Below are positions 34,400 through 44,047 of a DNA stretch of 64,000 bases, piece by piece. Below the pieces are notes generated by a model, which searched no databases, was not told the origin of the DNA, and saw only the letters and a program-made list of their open reading frames with translations. The DNA is from Corynebacterium sp. KPL1814 (lineage in GTDB: Bacteria; Actinomycetota; Actinomycetes; Mycobacteriales; Mycobacteriaceae). Location of the stretch: NCBI RefSeq assembly GCF_000478175.1, contig NZ_KI515774.1, forward strand, positions 540,324 through 604,323, given 5' to 3'. Position 1 is the first letter of the stretch; each line of letters starts with the position of its first letter. Both the position numbers and the translations under genes were made by a program.

Positions 34400-35977
34400 T
34401 TATTCAGTGTGGGCAGCCGGGGAAGTATCGTCCTCGAGCAGCAGATCGGCCGGGATGAGCAGGCCATGGCGAACCATATCGATAATGGCGGGAAGCGCGG
34501 CCGCGGTCAGTTCTGCCTCATCGAAGCCGTGCGCTACCGCATACAGGCCAACGGTCTCTCCAAGGTTAAGCCCGTGGGGAGATAGGCCAGCTACGATTGC
34601 TGCCAAGTGTTCATCGACTTCGTGGCTCCACCGGGGACCATCGGTACGCGTCAGGCGGATAACCGCCCGGTTAAAGCCTTGTTTATTATCGGTATCGGCC
34701 ACGCTGACTTCTTCCTTGGCTACCTGAGGGCGCACCCGGAAGTGCTTTCCCTCCAGCTCACCAGGAACCAAGTCGCGCAGCCATGCCACGCGGGCGAAGT
34801 ATTCCTCCACCTCGGGTCCCAATGGGTCACTAAAGTGCTGTGGCATTTCTTCGGCCAAGATATCGGAGGGCGCGTCTTCGGCGATCTTTTGGATGGCGAC
34901 GAATCCAAACCCGATTCCCGTGACATCGTGGTGGTGGAAATGATCCAGCCAGGCCTTTGAGCGCGCCTTGCCCTCATCGCTGCGCACATCAAGCGATTCG
35001 TCCTTGAGCCAGGTGGATACGTAGAGGGAAGGATCGGCGACATCCCGCTGAATGATCCAGGCAGCCACGCCCTTATCCGGCAGCCACGAGGCCACGCGCT
35101 GCTGCCAAGTCTGCCCACCGGTATGCACCCAGGCGGCGAGCAAATGCGCGGTTCCGCCCGGGGTGAGGTGATCCACTGCCTGGGATACCACCAATTCGCT
35201 AGCCCCATCCAAGTTCAGGCCAGAATCGCGGTAGACATGGCCCACCTCAGGAAGGCCAACGACGAATGGGGGATTGGCAACGATGCGGTCAAAGGTGCGC
35301 CCCGCAACGGGCTCGAACCACGAGCCCTCAACTAGCTCTACCTCTGTACTAGTCCCTGAGGCAGCGACGGTGGCACCGGCCAAATCAAGCGCGCGCCGGT
35401 GGACATCCGTCGCCGTAATGCTGCGCGCGCACTCGAGCTGACCCAACAATTGCACTCCCGAACCGGTGCCCAGATCGAGCACCGTTGATACCGGGCTTAC
35501 CGGCGTCGATTGCAAGAGTGAGAGGCTTGCCGCCCCGACGCTCAAGACGTGATCCGCGCCGGGGACGTGGTCCACCAGCGAGGCATCGACATCGGAAAAG
35601 ACGAGGCGGTTGGAGCCGACGATGATATGGGGCCGGATATCGAGGGCAATGTAGATGCTGCCGCGATCATCGGAAAGCGCCACGCCGGCATCCAGGAGCT
35701 TGGCGGCAAGGCGGGCCCCGAGGGCATCGGCAAGCAGCGTGGCCGGCAGATGCTCATGCAGCAGGAAGAAGCGGATGAGCGTATCCAGCTGGGTATTACC
35801 CGCGGTTCCGCGCGCCACCGCGGCAGGCTCACCACGGTAGAGCGCCTCCGTAAGCTCTGGGCCCAAATGCCCCGCTAAACCATCGGTAGTAAAACCGGAC
35901 TGCGAAAAAGCCTCCGCTAACTCTGGGGCAAGATCGCGCAGAGCGGCGGCGTCGAAATTAGGGCCAAAGGACGTCAT
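34400..35977 (-). CDS. Class I SAM-dependent methyltransferase (PrmC-like core)
   Basis: The 525-residue protein has an N-terminal region of about 130 residues, then a Rossmann methyltransferase core: SAM-binding VLDLGTGSGVQLL (about residue 165), acidic loop TATDVHRRAL, and the NPPFVV motif typical of enzymes that methylate amide or exocyclic nitrogens (PrmC, RlmF types). The C-terminal 200 residues are actinobacteria-specific. It may modify a protein glutamine or RNA; the substrate is unknown. The ortholog position between sigA/dha and dtxR/sigB regions is conserved in relatives. Confidence 0.8.
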   Translation of the reverse strand: MTSFGPNFDAAALRDLAPELAEAFSQSGFTTDGLAGHLGPELTEALYRGEPAAVARGTAGNTQLDTLIRFFLLHEHLPATLLADALGARLAAKLLDAGVALSDDRGSIYIALDIRPHIIVGSNRLVFSDVDASLVDHVPGADHVLSVGAASLSLLQSTPVSPVSTVLDLGTGSGVQLLGQLECARSITATDVHRRALDLAGATVAASGTSTEVELVEGSWFEPVAGRTFDRIVANPPFVVGLPEVGHVYRDSGLNLDGASELVVSQAVDHLTPGGTAHLLAAWVHTGGQTWQQRVASWLPDKGVAAWIIQRDVADPSLYVSTWLKDESLDVRSDEGKARSKAWLDHFHHHDVTGIGFGFVAIQKIAEDAPSDILAEEMPQHFSDPLGPEVEEYFARVAWLRDLVPGELEGKHFRVRPQVAKEEVSVADTDNKQGFNRAVIRLTRTDGPRWSHEVDEHLAAIVAGLSPHGLNLGETVGLYAVAHGFDEAELTAAALPAIIDMVRHGLLIPADLLLEDDTSPAAHTE

Positions 35978-36016
35978 GCTGGGAGAAGTTCCTTTCCAGT
36001 CGTGCTGAAGATGCGG

Positions 36017-36400
36017 CTAGTCGGAGGCTGCATCGTCATGGTCAATAACGGAATGCTGAGATTCGATTGCCTTGGAGCCGCCGCGGGAAATCTGTTGGTT
36101 CTGATACTGCGAATATAGCTGACGATTCATCGCGGGTTTATAGACATTTTTATCCCGCTTGTCCTTCTTCTCACCGCGGCTATTGCCAATGACCACGGCA
36201 ATCCACGGCAAGGGAAAAGTCACGCCCACGATAATCGCCGCGATTAACCACCAATGCAGGTACAAAAAGACCCCGGCAATGAGCAGCGATGGCACGCGCA
36301 AGAATTGGAAAAAGCCGTACCACAGCTCCCGGCGCCTGCGATCTTGTGCGGGCGAGAGCTTGGCATCCGTGATGAGAAAACGTTCCTTTTTGCCAAACAC
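36017..36400 (-). CDS. DUF3099 membrane protein
   Basis: The 127-residue protein starts at GTG 36400. It has the DUF3099 pattern (LITDAKLSPAQDRRRRELWYGFFQFLRVP), two membrane segments (LLIAGVFLYLHWWLIAAIIVGV and FPLPWIAVVIGN) and a basic then acidic cytosolic tail. It is an actinobacterial family with no assigned role. It lies 39 bases upstream of the methyltransferase gene on the same strand. Confidence 0.85.
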   Translation of the reverse strand: MFGKKERFLITDAKLSPAQDRRRRELWYGFFQFLRVPSLLIAGVFLYLHWWLIAAIIVGVTFPLPWIAVVIGNSRGEKKDKRDKNVYKPAMNRQLYSQYQNQQISRGGSKAIESQHSVIDHDDAASD

Positions 36401-36547
36401 TTAAACTACGCACCTCCCTGGAGCCCGCCGCGTAACCCTACAACAGGGGACGGGAAAGCCGGCGTTGGCGTGCGTAGAGTGTGCATGTTCTCCAAGGGTA
36501 GACGCATGACTCGCAAAGTTCGATGCTGATGCGGCAAAATGGGGTGC

Positions 36548-36790
36548 GTGACTACGACTACGAAGACAATTGAACGGCCAGATATTCGTGAAGACACTTC
36601 GAAGACGGATAATGACACGCCGAAGTTCTTCCACTACGTCAAAAAGGATCAGATTCTTGATTCCGCAGTCAACGGCAAGTACGTCGTTGCCCTGTGCGGT
36701 GAGACCTTCCCGGTAACCAAACAGGCAAAGCCGGGCTCGCCGGTCTGCCCCGATTGCGAACGCGTTTTTAAGGGTCTTCGCCGCAAGTGA
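36548..36790 (+). CDS. DUF3039 protein, possible zinc-binding partner of helicase
   Basis: The 80-residue protein starts at GTG 36548 (VTTTTKTIERPDIRED). Its C-terminal half has Cys and His positions spaced like a small metal site (FFHYVKK, VALCGETF, PVCPDCERVF). DUF3039 is conserved in actinobacteria and unassigned. Its stop overlaps the start of the helicase gene in GTGA, which implies translational coupling and perhaps a shared function. Confidence 0.85.
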   Translation: MTTTTKTIERPDIREDTSKTDNDTPKFFHYVKKDQILDSAVNGKYVVALCGETFPVTKQAKPGSPVCPDCERVFKGLRRK

Positions 36791-38571
36791 GGACGTTTAA
36801 GAAGACGAACCTCCGCGCGTGGCAGCAATCAGCCCTCGATAAATTCCTCGCCACCAAGCCACAAGATTTTATGGCCGTGGCGACCCCCGGTGCGGGTAAA
36901 ACCACCTTTGCTCTGCGCATCGCAACGGAGCTCATGGAAGACCGCACGGTAGAGCGCGTCATCGTCGTGGTACCTACCGAGCACCTGAAGACGCAGTGGT
37001 CTGCCGCCGCCGCGCGGGTGGGCTTGGCCTTGGATCCTGCCTTCACGAATTCCTCTGCTGTTAACCCCAGCATGGATGGCATCGTGGTGACCTATGCCCA
37101 AGTGGGCATGCATCCCTTCAAACACCGCGCCGTTGCCTCTGCGCGGCGCACGCTCGTGATCTTGGACGAGATTCACCACGCCGGCGACGCCAAAAGCTGG
37201 GGCGATGGCGTCAAGGAGGCCTACGACGACGTCAACCACCGCCTCGCGCTGACCGGTACGCCGTTTCGCTCCGATGAATCGCCCATCCCCTTTGTGCGCT
37301 ATGAGGACGATGGGGAAGGACACAAGGTCTCGCGCGCCGACCACACCTACGATTACGGCGATGCGCTTGCCGATGGCGTCGTGCGCCCCGTCGTCTTCCT
37401 GTCCTACTCCGGCGAGGCGCGCTGGCGGGACTCCGCCGGGGAGGAGCACTCCGCGCGCCTGGGTGACATCATGAACGTGGAACAAACCGCGCGCGCCTGG
37501 CGAACCGCGCTCGACCCCAAGGGCGAATGGATCCCCGCCGTGCTGCAGGCGGCGCATACCCGCTTGATGCAGATGCGGCGCAATATGCCGGATGCCGGCG
37601 GGCTCGTGCTCGCTTCCGATACCACCACCGCCCGTGCCTACGCGAAAATCCTCAAGCAACTCTCCAATACCCCAGTCTCGGTCATTTTGTCCGATGACCC
37701 AGGCTCCTCGGACCGCATTCAAGAATTTGCGGACTCCACCGATGAATGGATGGTTGCCGTACGCATGGTGTCCGAGGGCGTCGACGTGCCCCGCCTTGCG
37801 GTGGGTGTCTACGCCACGTCCGCGTCGACCCCCTTGTTCTTCGCCCAGGCAATCGGCCGCTTCGTGCGCTCCCGCATGCCTGGCGAAACCGCCTCGGTAT
37901 TCCTTCCCTCCGTCCCCGTGCTCCTCGGCCTTGCAGAGCACATGGAAAAATCCCGCGACCACGTCTTGGGCAAAGAAAAGACGGAGAAAGAAGGCTGGGA
38001 CGACGAGCTACTCGAGCAAGCAAACCAGAAAAAGACCGAACCAGATATGTTGGAAAAGTCTTATGAGTCCTTAGGCGCCGAAGCCGAATTCTCTGGCCTG
38101 CTCTATAACGGCTCGCAGTTTAATACCGGCGATATGACCTCTGATGAGGAAGCCGACTTCCTCGGCATCCCCGGGCTCCTCGATGCCGACCAGGTCAAAG
38201 ACCTCTTGCGCAAGAAGCAATCCGAGGAAATGGACCGCCGTGAGGCTGAGGAAAAGGCGCGCCGGGCTGCAGAGGCAGCCGAGGAACAGCGTCGCAAGCT
38301 CTACGGCACCCCGCACGCGCCGAAGCGTGGGGGACAGGCGGGTGCCGCGGGGGCGGCACCAAGCTCTGCCGGCTCCGATGCCGGAACGGTGGATGAAATC
38401 TCGGCGCTGCGCAAGGAACTCAACACCGTCGTGTCTATCACCGCGCAGCGCACCGGACGCCCGCACGGCGCCATTCACACCGAAGCACGCAAGGCCTGCG
38501 GCGGGCCGCCCACCGCGCTGTGCGACGCCGAGCAGCTTCGCGAGCGCATCGACTACCTGCGCAAGTGGTAA
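36787..38571 (+). CDS. DEAD/DEAH-box helicase, RadD/XPB-like
   Basis: The 594-residue protein begins at GTG 36787 with the Q-motif-like RAWQQSALDKFL. Walker A is ATPGAGKTT (about residue 37), the Walker B is LVILDEIHH, and motif III is ALTGTPFR. The second lobe has VSEGVDVPRLAVGVYAT and AQAIGRFVRSR. This is the UvrB/XPB-type restriction-helicase fold. A Glu/Arg/Ala-rich coiled region (about 475-510) and a small C-terminal domain (AQRTGRPHGAIHTEARKACGG) follow. It is coupled to DUF3039. The function in actinobacteria is unknown; repair or RNA metabolism are both possible. Confidence 0.85.
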   Translation: MRTFKKTNLRAWQQSALDKFLATKPQDFMAVATPGAGKTTFALRIATELMEDRTVERVIVVVPTEHLKTQWSAAAARVGLALDPAFTNSSAVNPSMDGIVVTYAQVGMHPFKHRAVASARRTLVILDEIHHAGDAKSWGDGVKEAYDDVNHRLALTGTPFRSDESPIPFVRYEDDGEGHKVSRADHTYDYGDALADGVVRPVVFLSYSGEARWRDSAGEEHSARLGDIMNVEQTARAWRTALDPKGEWIPAVLQAAHTRLMQMRRNMPDAGGLVLASDTTTARAYAKILKQLSNTPVSVILSDDPGSSDRIQEFADSTDEWMVAVRMVSEGVDVPRLAVGVYATSASTPLFFAQAIGRFVRSRMPGETASVFLPSVPVLLGLAEHMEKSRDHVLGKEKTEKEGWDDELLEQANQKKTEPDMLEKSYESLGAEAEFSGLLYNGSQFNTGDMTSDEEADFLGIPGLLDADQVKDLLRKKQSEEMDRREAEEKARRAAEAAEEQRRKLYGTPHAPKRGGQAGAAGAAPSSAGSDAGTVDEISALRKELNTVVSITAQRTGRPHGAIHTEARKACGGPPTALCDAEQLRERIDYLRKW

Positions 38572-38604
38572 ACGCTTCGAGAAGCGTCCGCTGAGTCTCA
38601 GCGG
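38572..38604 (+). terminator. Double hairpin after the DUF3039-helicase pair
   Basis: ACGCTTC-GA-GAAGCGT (38572-38587) and CCGCTGAG-T-CTCAGCGG (38588-38604) follow each other directly after the helicase stop. It separates that transcript from dhaK. Confidence 0.65.
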
Positions 38605-38717
38605 AGGTGCGCCGAACGTGCGTCTGAAAATGTGAACGGTGTAAATGTTTTTAGGAAGAGTAAGCTCGATATCATCCTGCCCGTAGGCCTTTGGCTTAAG
38701 AAGATCCAAGGAGATGG

Positions 38718-39722
38718 ATGATGAAGAAGCTCATCAACTCGCCGGAAAACGTTGTTGCTGAATCTGTTGAAGGATTCGCGCAGGCACACAAAGACATCGT
38801 CACGCGTGCAACTGACCCTCTATTCGTAAGCCGCAAAGAGAAAAAGGAGAGCGGCAAGGTCGCCGTCGTTTCTGGCGGCGGTTCGGGACACGAGCCGCTC
38901 CACGCGGGATTCGTTGGCCATGGCATGCTCGACGCTGCTGTTCCCGGTGCGATGTTTACCTCACCGACGCCGGATGCGATTCAAGCAGCAACCAACGCCG
39001 TCAATACCGGCGCGGGCGTGCTTTACATTGTTAAGAACTACACGGGGGACGTCCTCAACTTCGATACGGCGGCTGAACTCGCCGAGTTTGATGACATTGA
39101 GGTCAGCCAGGTCATCGTAGATGACGATGTCGCCGTTGAGGACTCAACGTATACCGCTGGCCGCCGCGGCGTGGCTGGAACCCTTCTCGTGGAGAAGCTG
39201 GCGGGCGCGGCCGCCGAGCGAGGCGATGACCTTGCTGCCGTTACTGCTGTCGCAAAGAAAGTAGTGGAGAACACTGCCACTATGGGGGCAGCATTGTCTG
39301 CGTGCACCGTGCCCCATGTGGGAAAGCCCTCCTTTGATTTGGGGGAGGACGAGGTCGAGTTGGGCGTCGGTATTCACGGTGAACCCGGCCGGAAAGAAAT
39401 CCCGATTGTTTCTGCTGACGACGTAACGGATCACCTGCTGGATCCCATCCTGGCGGACCTTAAACTGAGTGAAGGCGAGCGCACCATCGTTGTGGTGAAC
39501 GGCATGGGAGCTACGCCTGCTTCGGAACTCTATGTGGTCTACCGCCGTGTGGCTCAACGTCTCAAGGACGCGGGCGTGACCATCGAGAGATCACTCGTGG
39601 GTGACTTCGTTACTAGCTTGGATATGGCGGGTTGTTCTGTCACCGTGATGCGCGCTGATGATCAAGATATTGCGCTGTTCGACGCCCCCTGCCACACCGC
39701 CGCTCTACGCAAAGGAATGTAA
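38718..39722 (+). CDS. dhaK: Dihydroxyacetone kinase subunit DhaK
   Basis: The 334-residue subunit binds dihydroxyacetone covalently. It has the glycine-rich VVSGGGSGHEPLHAGFVG near residue 53 and the hemiaminal-forming His (about His220) in GVGIHGEPGR. ATG 38718 or 38721 follows AAGGAG. It is first in dhaK-dhaL-dhaM with gaps of two and three bases, a tight operon. Together they phosphorylate dihydroxyacetone to DHAP using PEP-derived phosphate. Confidence 0.95.
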   Translation: MMKKLINSPENVVAESVEGFAQAHKDIVTRATDPLFVSRKEKKESGKVAVVSGGGSGHEPLHAGFVGHGMLDAAVPGAMFTSPTPDAIQAATNAVNTGAGVLYIVKNYTGDVLNFDTAAELAEFDDIEVSQVIVDDDVAVEDSTYTAGRRGVAGTLLVEKLAGAAAERGDDLAAVTAVAKKVVENTATMGAALSACTVPHVGKPSFDLGEDEVELGVGIHGEPGRKEIPIVSADDVTDHLLDPILADLKLSEGERTIVVVNGMGATPASELYVVYRRVAQRLKDAGVTIERSLVGDFVTSLDMAGCSVTVMRADDQDIALFDAPCHTAALRKGM

Positions 39723-39724
39723 TC

Positions 39725-40408
39725 ATGACTAACCTTTCAACTGTTTGGGCACAGGACTGGATGAAGAACTGTGCTGCAGCCGCCCATGACCATCGTGATG
39801 AGCTCATCGAGCTAGACCGTGTGATTGGTGACAGCGACCATGGTGAAAACGTCGACCGCGGTTTCCGTGCCGTGGTGGACAAGGTTGCTGCCGAAACCAC
39901 TGAAGACGGCTCGACCGTTGTGGACGTGCTCAAGCTCACCGCCAAAACTCTGATGTCCACTGTTGGTGGTGCCTCCGGGCCTCTGTTGGGCACCGCGTTC
40001 TTACGTGCTGCTAAGGCAGCCGGCTCTGGTGATCTCGATGCCTCTACAGCGGCTGCAGTTATCGAAGCCGCCGCTGAAGGAATCACCTCGCGAGGCAAGG
40101 CCACGGAGGGGGAGAAGACGATGGTTGATGCTTGGGCTCCTGCTGCCCGTGCTGCCCGTGAAGCAGCAAATGCCGGACGCAGCCCAGCTGAGGTTCTGCG
40201 CGCGGCTGCCGAAGCCGCAGCCGAAGGCGCCGAGGCTACCATCTCAATGGTGGCGACGAAGGGACGTGCCTCCTATCTGGGAGAGCGATCCGTAGGGCAC
40301 AAGGACCCAGGTGCGGCGTCCACCGCGCTCTTTCTAGCAGCGGCTGCCGACGCAGCCTCGAGCGCAGTGACTGAAGACAGCGGCAACAACAAAGCAGAGG
40401 AGGCTTAG
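39725..40408 (+). CDS. dhaL: Dihydroxyacetone kinase subunit DhaL
   Basis: The 227-residue subunit holds a tightly bound ADP that is phosphorylated by DhaM and donates to DhaK-bound substrate. Metal-binding aspartates are in IGDSDHGENVDRGFRAV (the DxDxG equivalent reads DSDHG), and the nucleotide loop is STVGGASGPLLGTAF. RASYLGERSVGHKDPGA near the C-terminus is the family lid motif. The length is slightly above the usual 210 because of an Ala-rich tail. Confidence 0.95.
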   Translation: MTNLSTVWAQDWMKNCAAAAHDHRDELIELDRVIGDSDHGENVDRGFRAVVDKVAAETTEDGSTVVDVLKLTAKTLMSTVGGASGPLLGTAFLRAAKAAGSGDLDASTAAAVIEAAAEGITSRGKATEGEKTMVDAWAPAARAAREAANAGRSPAEVLRAAAEAAAEGAEATISMVATKGRASYLGERSVGHKDPGAASTALFLAAAADAASSAVTEDSGNNKAEEA

Positions 40409-40411
40409 ACG

Positions 40412-41131
40412 ATGCCACAACCACACGTTGGCCTCGTACTCGTTTCTCATTCGGCCAAACTTGTCGAAGGTCTCGCGGAACTCGCAGCCCAGATGGCCTC
40501 GGACGTCACCATCCGCACAGCTGGTGGACTCGAAGACGGGGGAATTGGAACCTCGTATGACCTCATCGAATCTGCCATCAACGACCTCCTAAGTCAGGAG
40601 CTCGGTGTGGTTGTTCTCACTGACTTAGGCTCAGCCACGATGACAGTGGAGTCTGTACTGGAGTTCCTAGAAGATGATCCGGTGACTTTCGTTGATGCAC
40701 CGTTGGTGGAGGCCGCCATTGCCGCGGCTACGTCTGCGCAACAAGGAGATGACCTTGCCGCCGTAGCCACGGCAGCAGCACAGGCCATTGATATCTTTGT
40801 CGCATCGAATTCTTCCCGCTCGGCGACAACTGACGAAAGCACTGCGAGTGCAACATCAGAAACGGGAGAGTCATATAAGCAAACCGTCACTGTTGCGGAC
40901 GCAGCGGGCCTGCATGCCCGGCCCGCTTCAAAAGTCGCTGAAATGGCGGCGACGGCAGACGGTGACATCGTCATTACTTACGATGGTGAGGATGCTGAAG
41001 CAGATTCAGCAATGATGCTGATGTCTCTCGGCGCGCCTCATGGCGCGTCAGTCACCGTCAGCGGAGAAGCTGGTGACTCTGCCCTTGTCGACCAGATTGC
41101 TGACGGTATCGCTCAGGGACTCGACGAGTAA
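40412..41131 (+). CDS. dhaM: DhaM phosphotransferase with fused HPr domain
   Basis: The 239-residue protein has an N-terminal mannose-type EIIA domain, with phosphorylated His13 in LVLVSHSAKLVEG and GLEDGGIGTSYD near residue 40. A Ser/Thr-rich linker leads to a C-terminal HPr-like domain (about 155-239) with phosphorylated His168 in GLHARPASK and SAMMLMSLGAPHG. E. coli DhaM also carries a fragment of Enzyme I, which is absent here, so phosphate must come from ptsI at 9-10.7 kb. This ties glycerone use to the general PTS. Confidence 0.92.
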   Translation: MPQPHVGLVLVSHSAKLVEGLAELAAQMASDVTIRTAGGLEDGGIGTSYDLIESAINDLLSQELGVVVLTDLGSATMTVESVLEFLEDDPVTFVDAPLVEAAIAAATSAQQGDDLAAVATAAAQAIDIFVASNSSRSATTDESTASATSETGESYKQTVTVADAAGLHARPASKVAEMAATADGDIVITYDGEDAEADSAMMLMSLGAPHGASVTVSGEAGDSALVDQIADGIAQGLDE

Positions 41132-41336
41132 GTCAAGAGTACTTCCACGGGTGCCATGATATGAGGGGTAAATGGCCCGCCCGTGGTGGTTTCGTGCCCT
41201 GACTGGTTGGATAGCGGTTGAGGTGGAACGCAGCTAAGTTCCCGTGAAAGCGCAAAACCCTGAACCAACCAAATCCAGCGAATCGGTATGGCAACACCGG
41301 CAAGTTCCTACTACGCGCCTCATGCGGATGCTTATG

Positions 41337-41357
41337 GAGCCGGCCCAAGGCCGGCTC
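41337..41357 (-). terminator. Perfect hairpin after the short remnant
   Basis: GAGCCGGCC and GGCCGGCTC, nine-base perfect arms with a three-base loop, directly beyond the TAA at 41358. A T-run is lacking. Confidence 0.55.
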
Positions 41358-41507
41358 TTACTTCACGAATTCCGCGTCGGCGTAGACGGGGAAGATCTCT
41401 CGAGAGAAGTTGTGTTCGCCTTCGATGCTCGCCGTAGAGGGAATCCCGCAGGTTCCTATAAGCGCGGTAACAGTTGTCGTGCTTTCGGCGGCTCTTCTAC
41501 AGTCCAT
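41358..41507 (-). pseudogene. Short ORF or C-terminal gene remnant
   Basis: An ATG-started frame of 49 residues ends SIEGEHNFSREIFPVYADAEFVK with TAA at 41358, followed immediately by a strong GAGCCGGCC-TTG-GGCCGGCTC hairpin. A natural-looking C-terminus plus terminator, but no ribosome-binding site and no N-terminal body, suggests the tail of a deleted gene. I do not recognise the family. Confidence 0.35.
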
Positions 41508-41528
41508 CCTGTAGGAGCTTAGATCAAA

Positions 41529-41560
41529 AGCGGCGAGGGATACGTAATCTCCTCGCCGCT
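41529..41560 (-). terminator. Rho-independent terminator of sigA
   Basis: AGCGGCGAGG pairs with CCTCGCCGCT; on the minus strand it is followed by TTTTGAT. It lies 28 bases after the sigA stop. Confidence 0.8.
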
Positions 41561-41587
41561 CTCCCTTTTCGCAAGGGCTACATGCAA

Positions 41588-43066
<1,479 letters not shown>

Positions 43067-43263
43067 GTACGCCCTTTCGACTTACTACTTGATGGAAATA
43101 GCTCACCGCACCCGCACAGGGTGGCAATAGCATTATGAAATGCTAGCGTGTGTAGGCCTTATGCAGGTCAGACACGCCCGAGAGCCATGCAATTTTGGAT
43201 CGACCGCCCAGTATAGGCGATTTTTGCACAATGCCGGTAGATAGGGTTATCGCAACGGTGATT

Positions 43264-44022
43264 TTATGGCTCTAGGCCTTCCAATACAGCCATTGCTGCA
43301 CCTACAATGCCCGCACGATTTTCCAGTTGTGCAGGCATAACGGGGCTATCAATGGTTAAGTGGGGTCCCCATTTGTGGAATTTGCGAGATATGCCACCCC
43401 CGATGAGGAAAGCTTGCGGGTTAAATAATTTCTCGTATTCTTCCAGCACACGATTGAGCCGAACCGCCCACTCCTTGTACTTCAACCCTTCGCGTTCTTT
43501 GGCTGCGGAGGATGCGATCGCCTCGGCCTCGTCAGTTCCCACCGTGAGGTGGCCGAGCTCAGTATTGGGGAAGAGCTGCCCATTGAGGAAGAAGGCCGAG
43601 CCAATGCCGGTTCCAAGTGTCAAAAAGATGACTGGTCCGGTTTTAGCCAACTCGTTTCCATATGCGACTTCCGCAAGGCCTGCGGCATCGGCATCATTCA
43701 AGACGACAAAATCTACGTCTAAATAGCGCGAAAACAACTCGGTGGTATCCACTCCTACCCACTCAGGTGAGATATTGGCAGCGGAGTGCACCGTGTGGTT
43801 GGACACCACCGAGGGCAAGGTGATGCCGACGGGCTTGTCCCATTCTTTTTCGCGCATAATTTGGGCTACCACCGTGGCTACCTCATGTGGCGTGGCCGGC
43901 TGTGGGGTGGGGATCTTCAGCCGTGGGCCCACGAATTCACCGTTATTGAGGTCGACTTCGGCGCCCTTAATGCCGGAGCCGCCGATATCGACGCCAAAAG
44001 AGTGGCCAGTATGAGTAGTCAT
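43264..44022 (-). CDS. ppgK: Polyphosphate glucokinase
   Basis: The 252-residue ROK-family enzyme phosphorylates glucose with polyphosphate or ATP. ATG 44022 gives MTTHTGHSFGVDIGGSGIKGAEVDL with the phosphate-binding loop. Catalytic and sugar residues are in VVLNDADAAGLAE and FLTLGTGIGSAFF; the polyphosphate-specific family ends KWGPHLTIDSPVMPAQLENRAGIVGAAM. The position after sigA is conserved in mycobacteria and corynebacteria. Its start lies only about 25 bases from that of the divergent phosphatase gene. Confidence 0.93.
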   Translation of the reverse strand: MTTHTGHSFGVDIGGSGIKGAEVDLNNGEFVGPRLKIPTPQPATPHEVATVVAQIMREKEWDKPVGITLPSVVSNHTVHSAANISPEWVGVDTTELFSRYLDVDFVVLNDADAAGLAEVAYGNELAKTGPVIFLTLGTGIGSAFFLNGQLFPNTELGHLTVGTDEAEAIASSAAKEREGLKYKEWAVRLNRVLEEYEKLFNPQAFLIGGGISRKFHKWGPHLTIDSPVMPAQLENRAGIVGAAMAVLEGLEP

Positions 44023-44047
44023 GCTCGCAAGTGTAGAAGAAGGCACA

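Larger units (their letters stand above)
41132..41587. other. Gap between dhaM and sigA
   Basis: No full gene is visible in these 456 bases. They hold a short minus-strand frame (41358-41507), its hairpin (41337-41357) and the sigA terminator. The first 200 bases after dhaM show nothing I can name. Confidence 0.6.
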
